In this document: positions 35,234 to 46,013 of the stretch, in pieces
How positions within the stretch are numbered: the first letter of the stretch is position 1
Layout: every line of letters begins with the position of its first letter
Source: Cryptomeria japonica
Taxonomy: Eukaryota > Streptophyta > Pinopsida > Cupressales > Cupressaceae
DNA: 64,000 nucleotides
Direction: 5' to 3'
Assembly: GCF_030272615.1 (NCBI RefSeq)
Contig: NC_081406.1
Span: forward strand, 230,632,896-230,696,895
The notes under the pieces: model-generated
The model's input: the letters and a program-made list of their open reading frames with translations, nothing else
Databases searched by the model: none
Told to the model about the DNA's origin: nothing
Position numbers and translations under genes: made by a program

Positions 35234-35245
35234 TCTGATACCAAT
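35234..35245 (-). other. Primer-binding site of element F
   Basis: Minus strand ATTGGTATCAGAGC directly follows the LTR end CTAACA: an exact match to the usual initiator tRNA-Met site. Confidence 0.9.
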
Positions 35246-36467
35246 TGTTAGACAGTTCAAATAATTGGAAGACAACTGAGAGGGGGGGGGGGGTGAATCA
35301 ATTGTCACAGATTACCGGAACCATCAGCAATGAAAAAATTAATTTCGGAACCCAAAACATTAATACAGGAATAGCAGTTAAATCAATTAAGTATAAACAA
35401 TAATCACATGATAAATACCATCCACATGACACAATATTTATATGTGGAAAACCTGGTAAAGGGAAAAACCATGATTGCAAGCCTACCCACAGTCAAATAA
35501 TACTTTTGTAGTAAGTATGTGAATTACAATCGAGGGGCTTGCACTTGCAGGAAGGCCAATAGCCTAGAGCGCACTTCTCATCATAAAAGGAGCCTCACTG
35601 ACTACATAGAAATCTAGATTACAATCTGGAGAAGTGTTGAACTGAAAAAGATAAAATCTCATATGCTTGAGTATAGTTCTGGTTAAGCTCAATACCGAGG
35701 GACTAAATCCTCTTACATAATCCCAATTATATCTCCAATGGTCAACCAAATTCTCTTCTTGAATGATGTTACATTATTCGCACATTAAATTACTTGACCA
35801 TGACCTCTAACATAACCATGATGATCTACAATGAGATCTTACATCTATATATATAAACTTTAGACCATAAACAATTAGGTTAGCCACCAGATAATAAACC
35901 AATTACATAATTATAAACCATGTCAGCTTTAGACCAAAGAAATAATATCCAACACATAAGACATCCCAGAAACATATCGAGAGGTCCAATCCACATGATA
36001 CATTAAAATTGGTCCATAACCTAGATCAACCGGGACCTAGTATAGGTCCACACGCTACAACAATGATATCCAGCCACCAAGTCTCGAACATGATCACCAA
36101 CGGTATCCTAAAACTCCACCAGAAGTTGCACCAATACCACTTATGCAATTCATCAAAGATCTTTATCAAAATCTCTACCAGTGAAACCCTCACTGGAACC
36201 AGAAACTAAGCTTCTAAGTAAATGGGATAGCATTTGATCACCATACCAAAACTAACTTACTGAATATGAGCATGGGTATCATGATTAAGCCAATTCCATC
36301 ACCAAACTATACTGGAGCCTACTAGATCATGTCGGATCCAAATCAACCAGAAACCACTCAACCTACTGGGACTAGAAGAGTGGCGATAGAGCATCCAAAC
36401 AACTAGTGTTGGCATCAATGACAAAACATCAATGCAACACATAATCAATTCCACCAAATGGCCAACA
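35246..36467 (-). repeat. Element F 5' LTR
   Basis: 1222 bp, TATA-like tract at 35846-35855, box at 35439-35472, G tract at 35281-35292. Confidence 0.9.
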
Positions 36468-36756
36468 TTGAGTAGTGAGATCTAGACAGTGTGTCTAAAT
36501 GCATGTGCATTCCCCATTGTAATATTACACATACTACTGTAGAGTATCATCTTATTGTGGGTAGGTTCCTGCCATGGTTTTTCCCTTAACCAGGTTTTCC
36601 ACGTCAAAAATCTTGTTGTTATGTGTGTTGCTATTATTGTGTTTATTTTCACTTTTGTTGCAATTGATCAGATCTGAGATTGTGCTTAATTTGTTTAATC
36701 CGGTGAAAACTGATTCACCCCCCCCTCTTAGATTTACTTTATCTTTTTTGCCAACA
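36468..36756 (+). repeat. Element E 3' LTR, second part
   Basis: Aligns with the last ~280 bp of the E 5' LTR, including the box CATGGTTTTTCCC...AGGTTTTCCACG (36571-36602) and CACCCCCCCCTCTTAG. Its first five bases, TTGAG, are F's target duplication. Confidence 0.9.
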
Positions 36757-37136
36757 ACCCCTTCATCTTCAAGCATTACCAAATATTCATACTTCATCTT
36801 CAGATTCATCAACCTAGCTTGTTTTGTATTTGTATCTCCTTCAAATGCCAAACACAACTTGTTCTATACAACTTTATCTTCTTTCAATCCTCTTACTCTT
36901 CCAAACACTGAATCACTTATACAACTAAAAATTACATCTCTAGCTTTTGCATTAGTCTCTTTAAACTTTTTCTCATCCAAAGTCCGAGGACCACCCTACA
37001 GAGGTGTATATCTTATTTGAATGATCTCCCATATTCCATTCTGCAATGTCTCCAAATGTGCTTCAATTCTCTCCTTCCAGTATGAAATTTTTGTATCATC
37101 AAATATCAAAACCTTGTAATGCCCGTCGTATGCCAT
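36757..37136 (-). pseudogene. Element D gag N-terminus
   Basis: ATG at 37136, 58 bases from the LTR. The start MAYDGHYKVLIFDDTKISYW has the copia gag pattern, and NGIWEIIQ and ARLMNLKMKYEYLVMLEDEG follow. It is cut at 36757 where E sits and resumes at 23336. Confidence 0.82.
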
Positions 37137-37182
37137 ATCGGATCTACCACAAGCGGTTAAGCTTACTCAAGAGGAACCTGTC

Positions 37183-37194
37183 TCTGATACCAAT
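37183..37194 (-). other. Primer-binding site of element D
   Basis: Minus strand ATTGGTATCAGAGA next to the LTR end TTCAACA. Confidence 0.85.
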
Positions 37195-38355
37195 TGTTGA
37201 AACCAAGGCATAAATAAGAGGGGGGAATTAGTCTAAATAAAAAATAATATAGCACATAAAAATTTAAACAATAACACATATCCAACACATGAACACCGAG
37301 ATTTATACGTGGAAAACCCAAATAGGGAAAAACCATGGTGAGCACTTAGCCACAAAATATATCCACTATGTATATCAAATTACAATGAAAAGATCTCACT
37401 ATTCTGGACTTGCAAACCAAGGTTAATTGCTCTTAGGGAAAGATACACAAATGACTTGCAAACCTGATGCTAACTACAATAGAGCAAGATATAAAAATGA
37501 TCTGAAAATAAGGATCTCCTGATCATGAAGTTGTCCTTGAACTCTACATAAAGTGACTAACATCAACACACACATCTCAAACCTCATCTGTCAACACTCT
37601 ATCTCATACTTTTTCCATAGTCTCAAACAACTTGTAAATCATTCAAACACAACACTTCTTCTCTGCTCTTCATTGAATTTCACTGACTATCTTCACATCA
37701 CATACTTCCTCTTGTTCTCTCTTTTTCACACACTCGCCAAATCAACCACATGCATTCTTTATATACAAGAAAGATCATCAAAGCTTGAATCAAGTTATCT
37801 TGAAGAAAAATACACCTTCCAAACCAAAAACACACATGTTGATCTACTCCAGGAGAAAGAGGGTACCAAAATATATCTTCCTAAGATCAATCCACCGATC
37901 CGCAATCACCATAACATAATCTTTAGCATACCAACACACAGTACATTCATGTAGATAATTAATGGGCCAAAACACATTCTCCAATTCAAATAACTTTTAC
38001 CCAAATCTCCACATGCTTCAATGAGACTCATAACACATCAAACCACCTTCCATAAATCATACTTAGACCAAAAGATAGGATTAACATAGAATATCACAAC
38101 CGGGTATGAAATATACCACAACATCCAAAGAACTCAAAGCTATTTCCAAACCACAAAACTAACACATCCGTAATACCAAAATCATAACCAAAGAAGATAA
38201 CAATATCAAACAACATCAGTAACACTTTCCGGACTTGAACACTTCTAGAACAATTGCAACACCAACACAACAAAATATCTCTACACCACAGACTTTGAAA
38301 ACCAACAACTATCTAGAAAAACAAGATTGACATCAATGACAACCACGCCAACACA
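37195..38355 (-). repeat. Element D 5' LTR
   Basis: 1161 bp, uninterrupted copy of the LTR that C splits at 12086-19833. TATATAAAG on the minus strand at 37757-37765; box at 37309-37340. The 133-codon plus frame at 37553-37954 is inside it and is not a gene. Confidence 0.9.
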
Positions 38356-39552
38356 TACTTTGAAGAGATTTATCATGAGTATAAATTAGTCATCAATTTG
38401 ATACTAATGTTATAATTTTAATGGTTAACAATATGGTATTTTTAATTATGAGATGACATATTGATAGTATTACTTGGTGATATGTTGTAAATAGGACCCT
38501 AGAAAGGGTTGCATACCCACTATGAAATTAACATCAAACCATAGATAGAATAGAAGTGTAATGGTGAGGAATGAGATTCACTACTCTAAACATGCAAACT
38601 TGAAGTCAAAACCATTCACATCAACATACATTCACGAAACAACCAATAGGCCCAACTACAAACCTATTGGTAGAGTTGGGCACAATCGTTTTGGTTTCTT
38701 ATTGAAATACAAATGCAATTAGATAAGTTAGAATAATTCAATACAATAAATAGGGCCAGTGATGCAAAATTGAGAGTTATCAACATAAACAACAAGCCAC
38801 AAAACATATATATAGATTCTATGTATAGATCTAGAAACAAGAAACAAAAGGAACTTGTATCTACAATTTGAGTCCAAAAGTGTTGGACTGTGTCAATAGG
38901 CATCCTAGTCCTTAAGGTGTTAGATGTAAATATAAAAAAAGATTCAAGATTAAGATGTCACTCTAAATATTCACCTAAATTTTTATCGAAAAAGTGTTAG
39001 ACATTGTAGTACTACAACGTGTAGGGTTTTTAGCTTCAAAATTTGGTTCTCTTTGTATGCATCTCCACTTTCTGAATCTATATTCCTTCTCTACTAAATC
39101 TGAAACTTGCACATGGAAAGGGAGGGGAAATGGTGTTGGGTTGATAGGGGTTTGCCTAGTTCAAATCACAATTTTGGAACTAACCCTATAATGATTAAAA
39201 AAGAGAGCTCACCTTTGTAGAGAATAGACTAGATCTCGAATAAAATGCTAAATTGAAATGTTATACCTTCATTCATGAATTTCCCTTTCCTTGAAGTCTT
39301 CATGAAAGGTTAATGCTGCTATGTGGGAACTCATGCATGTCTTCACATAAATTTGATCAAGTATGAATACTTGACTGCTCCTTCATTGCCTTAATCATGC
39401 TTCATTTCTTTCTCACTTGAAGATGAAGTGGAAACTTGTGGAGACATGTTTCAAAGGAGGGTATATGACCTGCTTTCATACCTAACCTCACAAAGTAACT
39501 TTTTTTTCGACCATTAGAGGGTTCAAATTTGGGCCCTTTTGTCTTGTACTAT

Positions 39553-39596
39553 GGTGCCTATCACCCTAGTCTAGGAGGACTAGGGTACTAGGCACC
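39553..39596. repeat. Near-perfect inverted repeat (19-nt arms)
   Basis: Arms GGTGCCTATCACCCTAGTC and GACTAGGGTACTAGGCACC pair at 17 of 19 positions around a 6-base loop. ACCCTAGTCTAG is repeated just downstream (39594-39606). Confidence 0.85.
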
Positions 39597-40015
39597 CTAG
39601 TCTAGTCCTCTTGTACTGGGTAAAGGTCAAGAAACAACAACAAAGAGAAAAGACCACAAATTTGCCATTGGTTTGAGAAAAATTAGGCATAATTAGGGCA
39701 TAGAAGGTAGAAGCACTAAAGTAAGGCTAATTGAGCATGAAATTGTAGGAGGATACAATTTACAACACTACATTTAGCCCCCACTTTTGTAGGGTATGAA
39801 ATTATGCTCATACTCTTAGTAAAGGATAACATCAAAATAATTTCACCAAGACATTAAACAGACAAGAAACACCAAACCCTAAAGGAATTAGGATCTCATC
39901 GATCTAAAACATCAAGATAAAAGGAGAAATAATGATTGAACACATAGATCATGCAAAAAAGAAGAAGAGATATGGCTTCTAGGTCTTGTAAGGATTTTCT
40001 TGCTATGAGCCATAT

Positions 40016-40020
<5 letters not shown>

Positions 40021-40106
<86 letters not shown>
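40021..40106. repeat. (GA)43 microsatellite
   Basis: 86 bases of uninterrupted GA dinucleotide follow TATGAGAA and precede TGAATTATTG. Confidence 0.95.
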
Positions 40107-40109
<3 letters not shown>

Positions 40110-41026
40110 ATTATTGTTCTAGTAAGGAGCTACGTACTATGTCATGTTTGCACAAAGAGAGATTACAAATAAAAAACTTGGTTTGCTAAATAATTTGACA
40201 AAAACTCAACTACAAAATGGGTGCTCCAACATGTGCCAAGAACAAAGACTACAACACAAAGCCTTGTCTTGCAAAGTAATCTAAACAAAAATCAATTGAA
40301 AAATATGTGTTACAATGCGCACCAAACATATCATGGTGTGTGATCAAAGTGTACAAACAAAACCTCATGTTGTATGCACAAAGTGTAACATAGAGTAAAA
40401 TGTATGCCCCCATGTTAAAACAATTGTATGTGCCTTAGTTGGAGCAATTGATTTAATGTAACATACATACATATGGTATACAAGTACATCACAACATATA
40501 AATGATCCCAAGCATAGGAAAATTAATGATGATTGTTCACAAGACACATAAGGGATTTACTATCTAGGGTTAGTATGCACATCAAATAATGTATATCGGG
40601 TATTATTAAAATGTATTGAATTCATCCCCAAAGGTATTTGAACTACAATAACAATTTAAGAACAACACATAAGATGAAAAACATGTCTTTTTGGGTCAAC
40701 ATGGAACAGACCAAAAAGAGAGATCTCAATGCCTTGCATTGTCCCCAAGTAGTCAACACAAAAGCACATTTACAACAAGATCACATTTATGATACAGCAC
40801 GAAATTAACACATAAAAGAAGCAACATACAAATAGAGGAATGTCACAAGAGGTTGTATTCCTTCATTAGTTTGAGCTAATAGAGAAAAAAGGGTCATCCA
40901 AAGAGATCTTAACAAAAAAAAAAGACACGCCAAGAATCAAATCACAGGGAATACATCACATGCAAGCAAATGCACAAAATATTCTGCAACACAAGTGAAG
41001 CTAGTCTAGACAATTATCCACCTCCT

Positions 41027-41205
41027 AATATTTATTAAAATAGTTTAGAGATAGTGGAAAAAATTCAAGAGGAGCCACATTGAGTACAATAGATTGAGCT
41101 ATTTCTAGTTCCAAACAAGAACCATGCTCTAATGATGGATCACTATGTGTGTCACTATGAGCTAGTGTTAATTTTTTTGATAATCTCAAAGATAACTCAT
41201 GATTG
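41027..41205 (-). pseudogene. Frame K, C-terminal part (left of element I)
   Basis: On the minus strand an open frame (NHELSLRLSKKL, SDPSLEHGSCLELEIAQS) runs from the edge of element I to a stop at 41027. With I and one copy of ATTTT removed it joins in register with the frame at 43981-44115. I do not recognise the protein. Its setting next to a Ty3-like protease remnant (52541-53212) suggests it is part of an old Ty3-type polyprotein (inference). Confidence 0.5.
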
Positions 41206-41210
41206 ATTTT

Positions 41211-41679
41211 TGTTAGTGTAATTATTTGTTCATCTTGGATATAATTACGCTTTACTTAAGTTTACTTAGGTAAATGTATAACATAGTAGTTTGGGTATGA
41301 GACACTTGGGTGTTTGTGCCACATTAGGATAGTGTGTGTAGGAGAATTCCACCTTTTGTGGTCTTGTTGTTACATCCACATTTGGTGGGTGATCCACCTC
41401 ATGTGGAATATTATACTATTTTTCCTACCTACCCCTACCTACTCTTGTATCTCATTGAGCCACATGTCATTATTGTGTTCTCTCTTGTCTCTTAGCCTTG
41501 CCTTTCTAAGGAGGCTCATCTACATTGTATGAAACAACAACAACAATCTTGATGATCCAGTTGATCACATTTTGCATCTTGATAGGAATACAATTTATTC
41601 TTGTCCTATATTTATCTCTCTTTTCATTGTTCTATCTTATGGTCTCTTTGATCTTGGTTGCTTCGAGCATAATCTCACA
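41211..41679 (+). repeat. Element I 5' LTR
   Basis: Starts TGTTAGTGTAATTA and ends ATCTCACA. The first ~400 bp match the 3' LTR at about 94% by eye; the last ~60 bp are much more different. Confidence 0.92.
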
Positions 41680-41692
41680 TGGTATTAGAACC
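41680..41692 (+). other. Primer-binding site of element I
   Basis: TGGTATTAGAACC directly after the LTR; two changes from the initiator tRNA-Met site. Confidence 0.85.
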
Positions 41693-42065
41693 ATTGGAGT
41701 GCCATTGGTTTCCCCATTGAGAGAAATTTGGGGTTTTACATATTGAAACTTTCTATTGTAGGTTATTATTGGAGCTTGTTGGGTCAAATCTGAGGTCACC
41801 ATTGGATTGAGGAGGTTCGAGAAAGTTAGAATTGCCTTTTGTTTCATCCAAATCCAACATCCAAGGCCAAATCTAGTGTCATTTGAAGGTGGAGGGTGGT
41901 GACTTGTCCCAACAACAATATGCAATTTTGGAGCATTTTTGGCCAAATCCATCATCGCCATTGCGCTTAGAAGGCCCAAAAACCCCAAGATTGACTGTCA
42001 ATTCATCGAAATCGGCTTTCGTCCCTCCGAGTTGAAAAAATTCCCCCTCCCGCCCATCGTATGGA

Positions 42066-42640
42066 CTTGCAGGAACAGGTTTGAATTTTTTAATTTTTTT
42101 TTTTTATTATTATTATTTTTTCGGAAATTAAAAAAATAATAATAATTTAAATTCATTTTAAGGCGGCAATTTATTTTTTTAAATTAAAAATTGATTTTTT
42201 TTTTTTGCGGGGGCGCTTTTATTTCGGGGCTCGCAGGTACCTGCGGGTACTACAGGGTATACCTGCAAGTGACACAGGTGCACCTACGGCTCCCCACAGG
42301 CCCTGCGGGTACCACAGGGTACACCTCGGGTGATGCAGGTGTCCCCGCGGGGCCCTGTAGGGATTCTTTTTTTAAACAAAAAAGTTTTTTAACATGTTTT
42401 TTAATAAAAATTTTAATATGTTTTATTTTTTATTTTTTATTTTATTTTTAAATAAAAAAATCTTTTAAAAAATGATTTTTCTTTATTATTTTGTTAATAA
42501 AGTTTTTTAATAATAAAAAAATTTAATAAAGTTTTTTTAATTTAATAATTTTTTATTAAAGTTTTTTCTAAGTTGAAAAATTAAAAAAAAAAATCATGTT
42601 TGGTTTTTTCTTTTTAATAAAGTTTTATTATGGGTTCATT
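42066..42640. repeat. A/T tracts of element I flanking a GC island
   Basis: Runs of A and T (for example 42087-42122 and 42362-42620) dominate. There is no coding content. The tracts are interrupted only by the GC-rich block at 42206-42361. Confidence 0.8.
42206..42361. repeat. GC-rich imperfect tandem repeat in element I
   Basis: Two diverged ~62-bp units begin TGCGGGTAC at 42242 and 42304, with ACAGGGTA-ACCT in each. They are rich in GGTACC-, CCTGCGGG- and GGGGCCC-type palindromes. Base composition contrasts sharply with the near pure A/T on both sides. Confidence 0.8.
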
Positions 42641-42651
42641 AATAAATGTTT

Positions 42652-43116
42652 TTAAGGGGTTTTTAAAAAATCTTTTGGAAGCAAAAATGGGAACACTATT
42701 TTTTTGTCTACCATACCTGTCTTGCAGCACTTCCAACCGACAGTCAAGGTGGGGTCCATTTGCTCCTTTATATCTCTTGGCAACATCCCAATCAGAGGCG
42801 TCTTCATTTGCAGTATTCTATAGGGCTTCTTTGGTGGCATCATCTTCATGTTTCCATATTTGCATGCTCTTGCATGAGCAATGTTGTACTCGCAGATCAT
42901 AAAGTGCCACACCTCTTTGTATCTTGTCTTTGATGACATATTTGATGTGATCCTCTTGTACACGTAGATTAGGAATATCTTGTGAGACTTGGTGCATGGC
43001 TCTAGTTGAGACTTAGATTGTACACATTTGTGCATGGCTCCCATGAGACTTTGATTGTACCAGTATTTCTGCCATTTATGAGTATCTAGTTGATGCTCAA
43101 AGCAGGTTGTCTCCAT
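42652..43116 (-). other. 154-codon antisense open frame in element I
   Basis: An uninterrupted minus-strand frame with mixed composition (KTRYKEVWHFMICEYN, CKYGNMKMMPPKKPY, TLTVGWKCCKTGM). It is longer than expected by chance in this AT-rich setting, but I recognise no domain. It could be a captured host fragment or a chance frame; its start codon and expression are unknown. Confidence 0.3.
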
Positions 43117-43510
43117 GCCTGATCTTTATCATGTTGCAACGAGTGATTCATCATCATCGACATTGGTACCCGATTTTGTCACACATTGACATTATTGGTG
43201 CAGCATTGGCTCTCTTTATTCCTAATGTGGAGGTATTTTGGTCAACATCATTGGACCATCTTTGCAGGAGATTTTACATTATGGGGGGGACATATTTTGT
43301 TCTTCTCATACATTATTGAGAGCATTGTGTGCTTTCATCATCTCTCTTTTGGGGGAGGGTTTTTTCCCATTGGGTTTTTCTCCCTTTCCTCCACTTTATG
43401 GGAGATTGCATTTACATTTGTACACGGGTACCGAACATGGCCTAGTAGCTGGGATCCATCTTGCATTGCTTAGTTACATTGTAGACTTAAGTGCATTCCC
43501 CTAAGTTGCA

Positions 43511-43522
43511 CTTAAGGGGGGG
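43511..43522 (+). other. Polypurine tract of element I
   Basis: CTTAAGGGGGGG directly before the 3' LTR start TGTTGG; same tract as in element C (19161-19172). Confidence 0.85.
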
Positions 43523-43975
43523 TGTTGGTGTAATTATTTATTCATCTTGAATATAATTACACTTTACTTAAGTTTACTTAGGTAAATGCATAACATAGTA
43601 GTTTGGGTATGAGACACTTGGGTGTTTGTGCCACATTGGGATAGTGTGTAGGAGAATTCCACCTTTTGTGGTCTTGTTGTTACATCCACATTTGGTGGGT
43701 GATCCACCTCATGTGGAATATTCTACTATTTCTCCTACCTACCCCTACCTACCTTTGCATCTCATTGAACCACATGTCATTATTTTGTGCTCTCTTGTCT
43801 CTTAGCCTTACCTTCATAAGCAGGCTCATCTACATTGTATGAAACAACAACAACAATCTTGATGATCCAGTTGATCACATTGTGAATCTTGATAGGAATA
43901 CAGTTTATTCTTGTCACACTTTGTTCTCTCTTATTTGTGCTTTCCATTACCTCTAGATCTTGGCAAATTCTCACA
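43523..43975 (+). repeat. Element I 3' LTR
   Basis: Starts TGTTGGTGTAATTA, ends ATTCTCACA, followed by the target duplication ATTTT. Confidence 0.92.
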
Positions 43976-43980
43976 ATTTT

Positions 43981-44698
43981 AATAAATTCATACATATCAT
44001 CAAAATAATTATTATCCACATTATGGGTATTAACATCATCACACAAATAAATAACAATAGGAGATTTCATGAGCGAAGGAGATGAAGAAGAATCATTTTG
44101 CATAGACAAATTCAATTTTTGATGAGAATGGTCAAGATAAAGCTCCTCCCTAGGATTAGGTGAAGGTTGGGCAAATGGGACCAGGGCAATATATGGCTAC
44201 TTAGGGGAGGAAACACTTTGGCTAGAAATATCACAAGCCTTGGCATGATGTCTTTGTCGACATTTTCTTGCACTATGATTTCTCTTGTGTGGATGAAGGC
44301 TAGGGATCACTCAAAATAGACACCTCACTAGGTTAAGAGATACAAGATATTGGGTACTTCTTTCTTTGACCTTTATAAGATTTAGGAGGTGGAAACACAA
44401 CATATATAGGAGGAATGGGAAGATTAGGAAGAAGTCTAGGTCTGGGATGTGGAGGTGGAATGTCCATATCCATAGGTAAAGAATAATTAGGTTTACTTAA
44501 GGCTAGCATCCTTTTAGATTTGTACTTTTGATAAGATAGAAAAAGGACATCTTGATGAGGTTGTAAAGGTTGAGGATTTTAAGGCCAAAAACAATCAAGG
44601 GTGACATTTCCATGATTGGCTAAGGGATTATACAGACTTATCAATTGTAATAATATTCCCACTGTGAGGGAACTTGAAACACTTATGAATGGAACTGG
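43981..44698 (-). pseudogene. Frame K, upstream part (between elements I and J)
   Basis: Minus-strand frame: MQNDSSSSPSLMKSPIVIYL, DDVNTHNVDNNYFDDMYEF, running leftward into element I. Further right are Pro-rich stretches (PPPHPRPRLLPNLPIPPIYV near 44475-44415, then PPKSYKGQRKK), with stops and shifts. The Pro-rich and Lys-rich run resembles linkers between protease and RT in some plant Ty3 elements (recollection, not verified). Confidence 0.45.
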
Positions 44699-46013
44699 TG
44701 TAGGAGCACCTAGTTTTGTTCATGCTCTCCATTTGTGAGTATTTTTTTGATCAAGTGTTGTCATAGGTTTCTAATGTCTCCTTAGGTTGTTATGAGTCTT
44801 TTCATGAGTGTTTGATCTCATTTTGTGCTTGAGAAATCAAGTTTTGCTTTGTAAGGTTTGAGTTGTCAGTTTTGTGCTCCTAGGCCCAATAAGGCTAAAA
44901 AATAGAAATTTGCCTTATAAGCTTAGTTGTGCTTTGGAAAGTACTAGATCATGTTTAGGAAGTGTTTTTGATCATGTCTAAATTTCTTAGGGAGGTTGGA
45001 TATGTTTGGTTGTTCACTTTGCTACTTGGAGCAACAAAAGTTGTCATGTTTGCTTGTGCAAAGTTGTCATTTTGGACATTTTCTTGTAAAAACAAGACAA
45101 ACATGTTGTGTGTCCATATAAGACTTGGTAACTACTTCAAAACACTATTTAAATGCCTTCCTCTTCTTTGAAATGGTTGACTTTTGTACTTGCAAAATAA
45201 TCCAATTGAAAGAGCAACTTTTTCTGGTTTTTAACATGGCTTTTCCTCCTTGGGAATAACAGTCCATACAGAATCTTGCCATTTTTGTACTGTTCTTTGT
45301 GATTAGTGAACTTATTGTATATTTCATGCTCTCCATTTAATTGGTTTGGCAATTTGACATTTGGGAGTTGTTTGCAAATAATCTTTTCAGTTTTGTGAAT
45401 TGGTCACCTTGTCAAGGGTTTTGAGATCCAAAAATGCTTACACTTGACTAATTCCAGGTCTAGGCTCCCAAAATGGATTTAGTCAAGTTGATTTGCACAT
45501 ATACAGTGTATATATGTTCTATATTTTCCAAGGGTGTTGTTTGGAAGGTAGATGAAAGCTTTTACTAGGCAAGTTTTCCTAACTTGGCTAGTATGCCCTT
45601 AAAGCTCATGGTTTGGACTCAAAACATAATTTGAGTAATGCCAAACAAAGCTAATCTATATGCACACTTCCTTGTAATGGTTTGAAGATGATTGGTATTG
45701 CAAAACAGTGACAAAGTTCCTTAAGAAAACAATTTCTTGTTCATGGTAGCGAGTACCCTGTTTTTGGGATTTTTATGGTTTTGAGGCAAAGACACCTTGT
45801 GGTTGAATTAATGTTCAATGGAACTGCTAAAAGTGTTTATTTTTAAGTATTGACAATGTGTTTGGATGAATAGGAAACAAGGTTGAAAGTTGTGTGAAGT
45901 TCCAAGCACTTAAAATACTGAAAATCACAGTGCACTGCTGTCAAAAGGGTTTTGACAGTCATAATTTTGGGTTTTTCAATTTCTATGCCATCTATTTGAC
46001 ATTATTCTTAGCA
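44699..46013 (+). repeat. Element J 5' LTR
   Basis: About 1315 bp. The end is fixed only to within a few bases, because similarity to the 3' LTR stops after ACATTATTCTT. LTRs differ at very roughly one base in fifteen. Confidence 0.85.

Larger units (their letters stand above)
27974..36467 (-). mobile_element. Element F: near-complete Ty1/copia element nested in E
   Basis: LTRs at 35246-36467 (5') and 27974-29197 (3') have TGTTGGCCATTTGGTGG / TGTTAGCCATTTGG starts and CTAACA ends in minus orientation. Flanks TTGAT (27969-27973) and TTGAG (36468-36472) are a target duplication with one change. Gag, PR, IN, RT and RNase H are all present, and the RT core is open, but integrase is damaged and LTR G splits the IN-RT linker. 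Confidence 0.92.
23337..36756 (+). mobile_element. Element E: internally deleted Ty1/copia element nested in D
   Basis: LTRs start TGTTGGATATTG (23337 and 26902) and end TTTGCCAACA or GTTGCCAACA (24686 and 36756); the 3' LTR is split by F. Flanking 5-mers ACACC (23332-23336) and ACCCC (36757-36761) are a target duplication with one change. D's gag reads across the site when E is removed. The interior is only 2.2 kb: gag, a scrap of integrase C-terminus, and RNase H. Without F it is about 4.9 kb. Confidence 0.88.
11335..38355 (-). mobile_element. Element D: outer Ty1/copia element, host of the nested stack
   Basis: LTRs at 11335-12085 plus 19834-20217 (3', split by C) and 37195-38355 (5') enclose a minus-strand interior at 20218-23336 and 36757-37194, split by E. 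After removing the insertions the element is about 5.8 kb. Gag, protease, a pre-integrase region, RT and RNase H remain, but the integrase core is missing. The flanking 5-mers (GGTTT left of 11335, TACTT right of 38355) do not match. The boundary is therefore slightly off or the ends have recombined. Confidence 0.8.
38356..41026. other. AT-rich region without a supported gene
   Basis: About 2.7 kb between D and frame K. Stops are frequent in all frames. It holds the hairpin at 39553-39596 and the (GA)43 microsatellite. The sequence could be old element interior; I cannot name it. Confidence 0.5.
41211..43975 (+). mobile_element. Element I: non-autonomous LTR element (2.8 kb)
   Basis: LTRs of 469 and 453 bp (41211-41679, 43523-43975), primer-binding site and polypurine tract are all in place. 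The target duplication is perfect: ATTTT at 41206-41210 and 43976-43980. The 1.84-kb interior has no gag or pol domain. It consists of a leader, a GC-rich block, long A/T tracts, and a segment with an antisense open frame. Its PPT (CTTAAGGGGGGG), LTR start (TGTTGGTGTA) and 3' leader match those of copia C. Confidence 0.92.

Noticed and set aside
36574-37020. 148-codon plus-strand frame
   Set aside because: It crosses the junction from element E's LTR into antisense of element D's gag, so it cannot be an ancestral gene.
42630-42902. Plus-strand frame opposite the antisense frame in element I
   Set aside because: It overlaps a longer, less biased minus frame; no domain and no start context.
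45145-45352. Paired minus-strand frames repeated at 50896-51178
   Set aside because: They are the same LTR sequence of element J in both copies, not duplicated genes.
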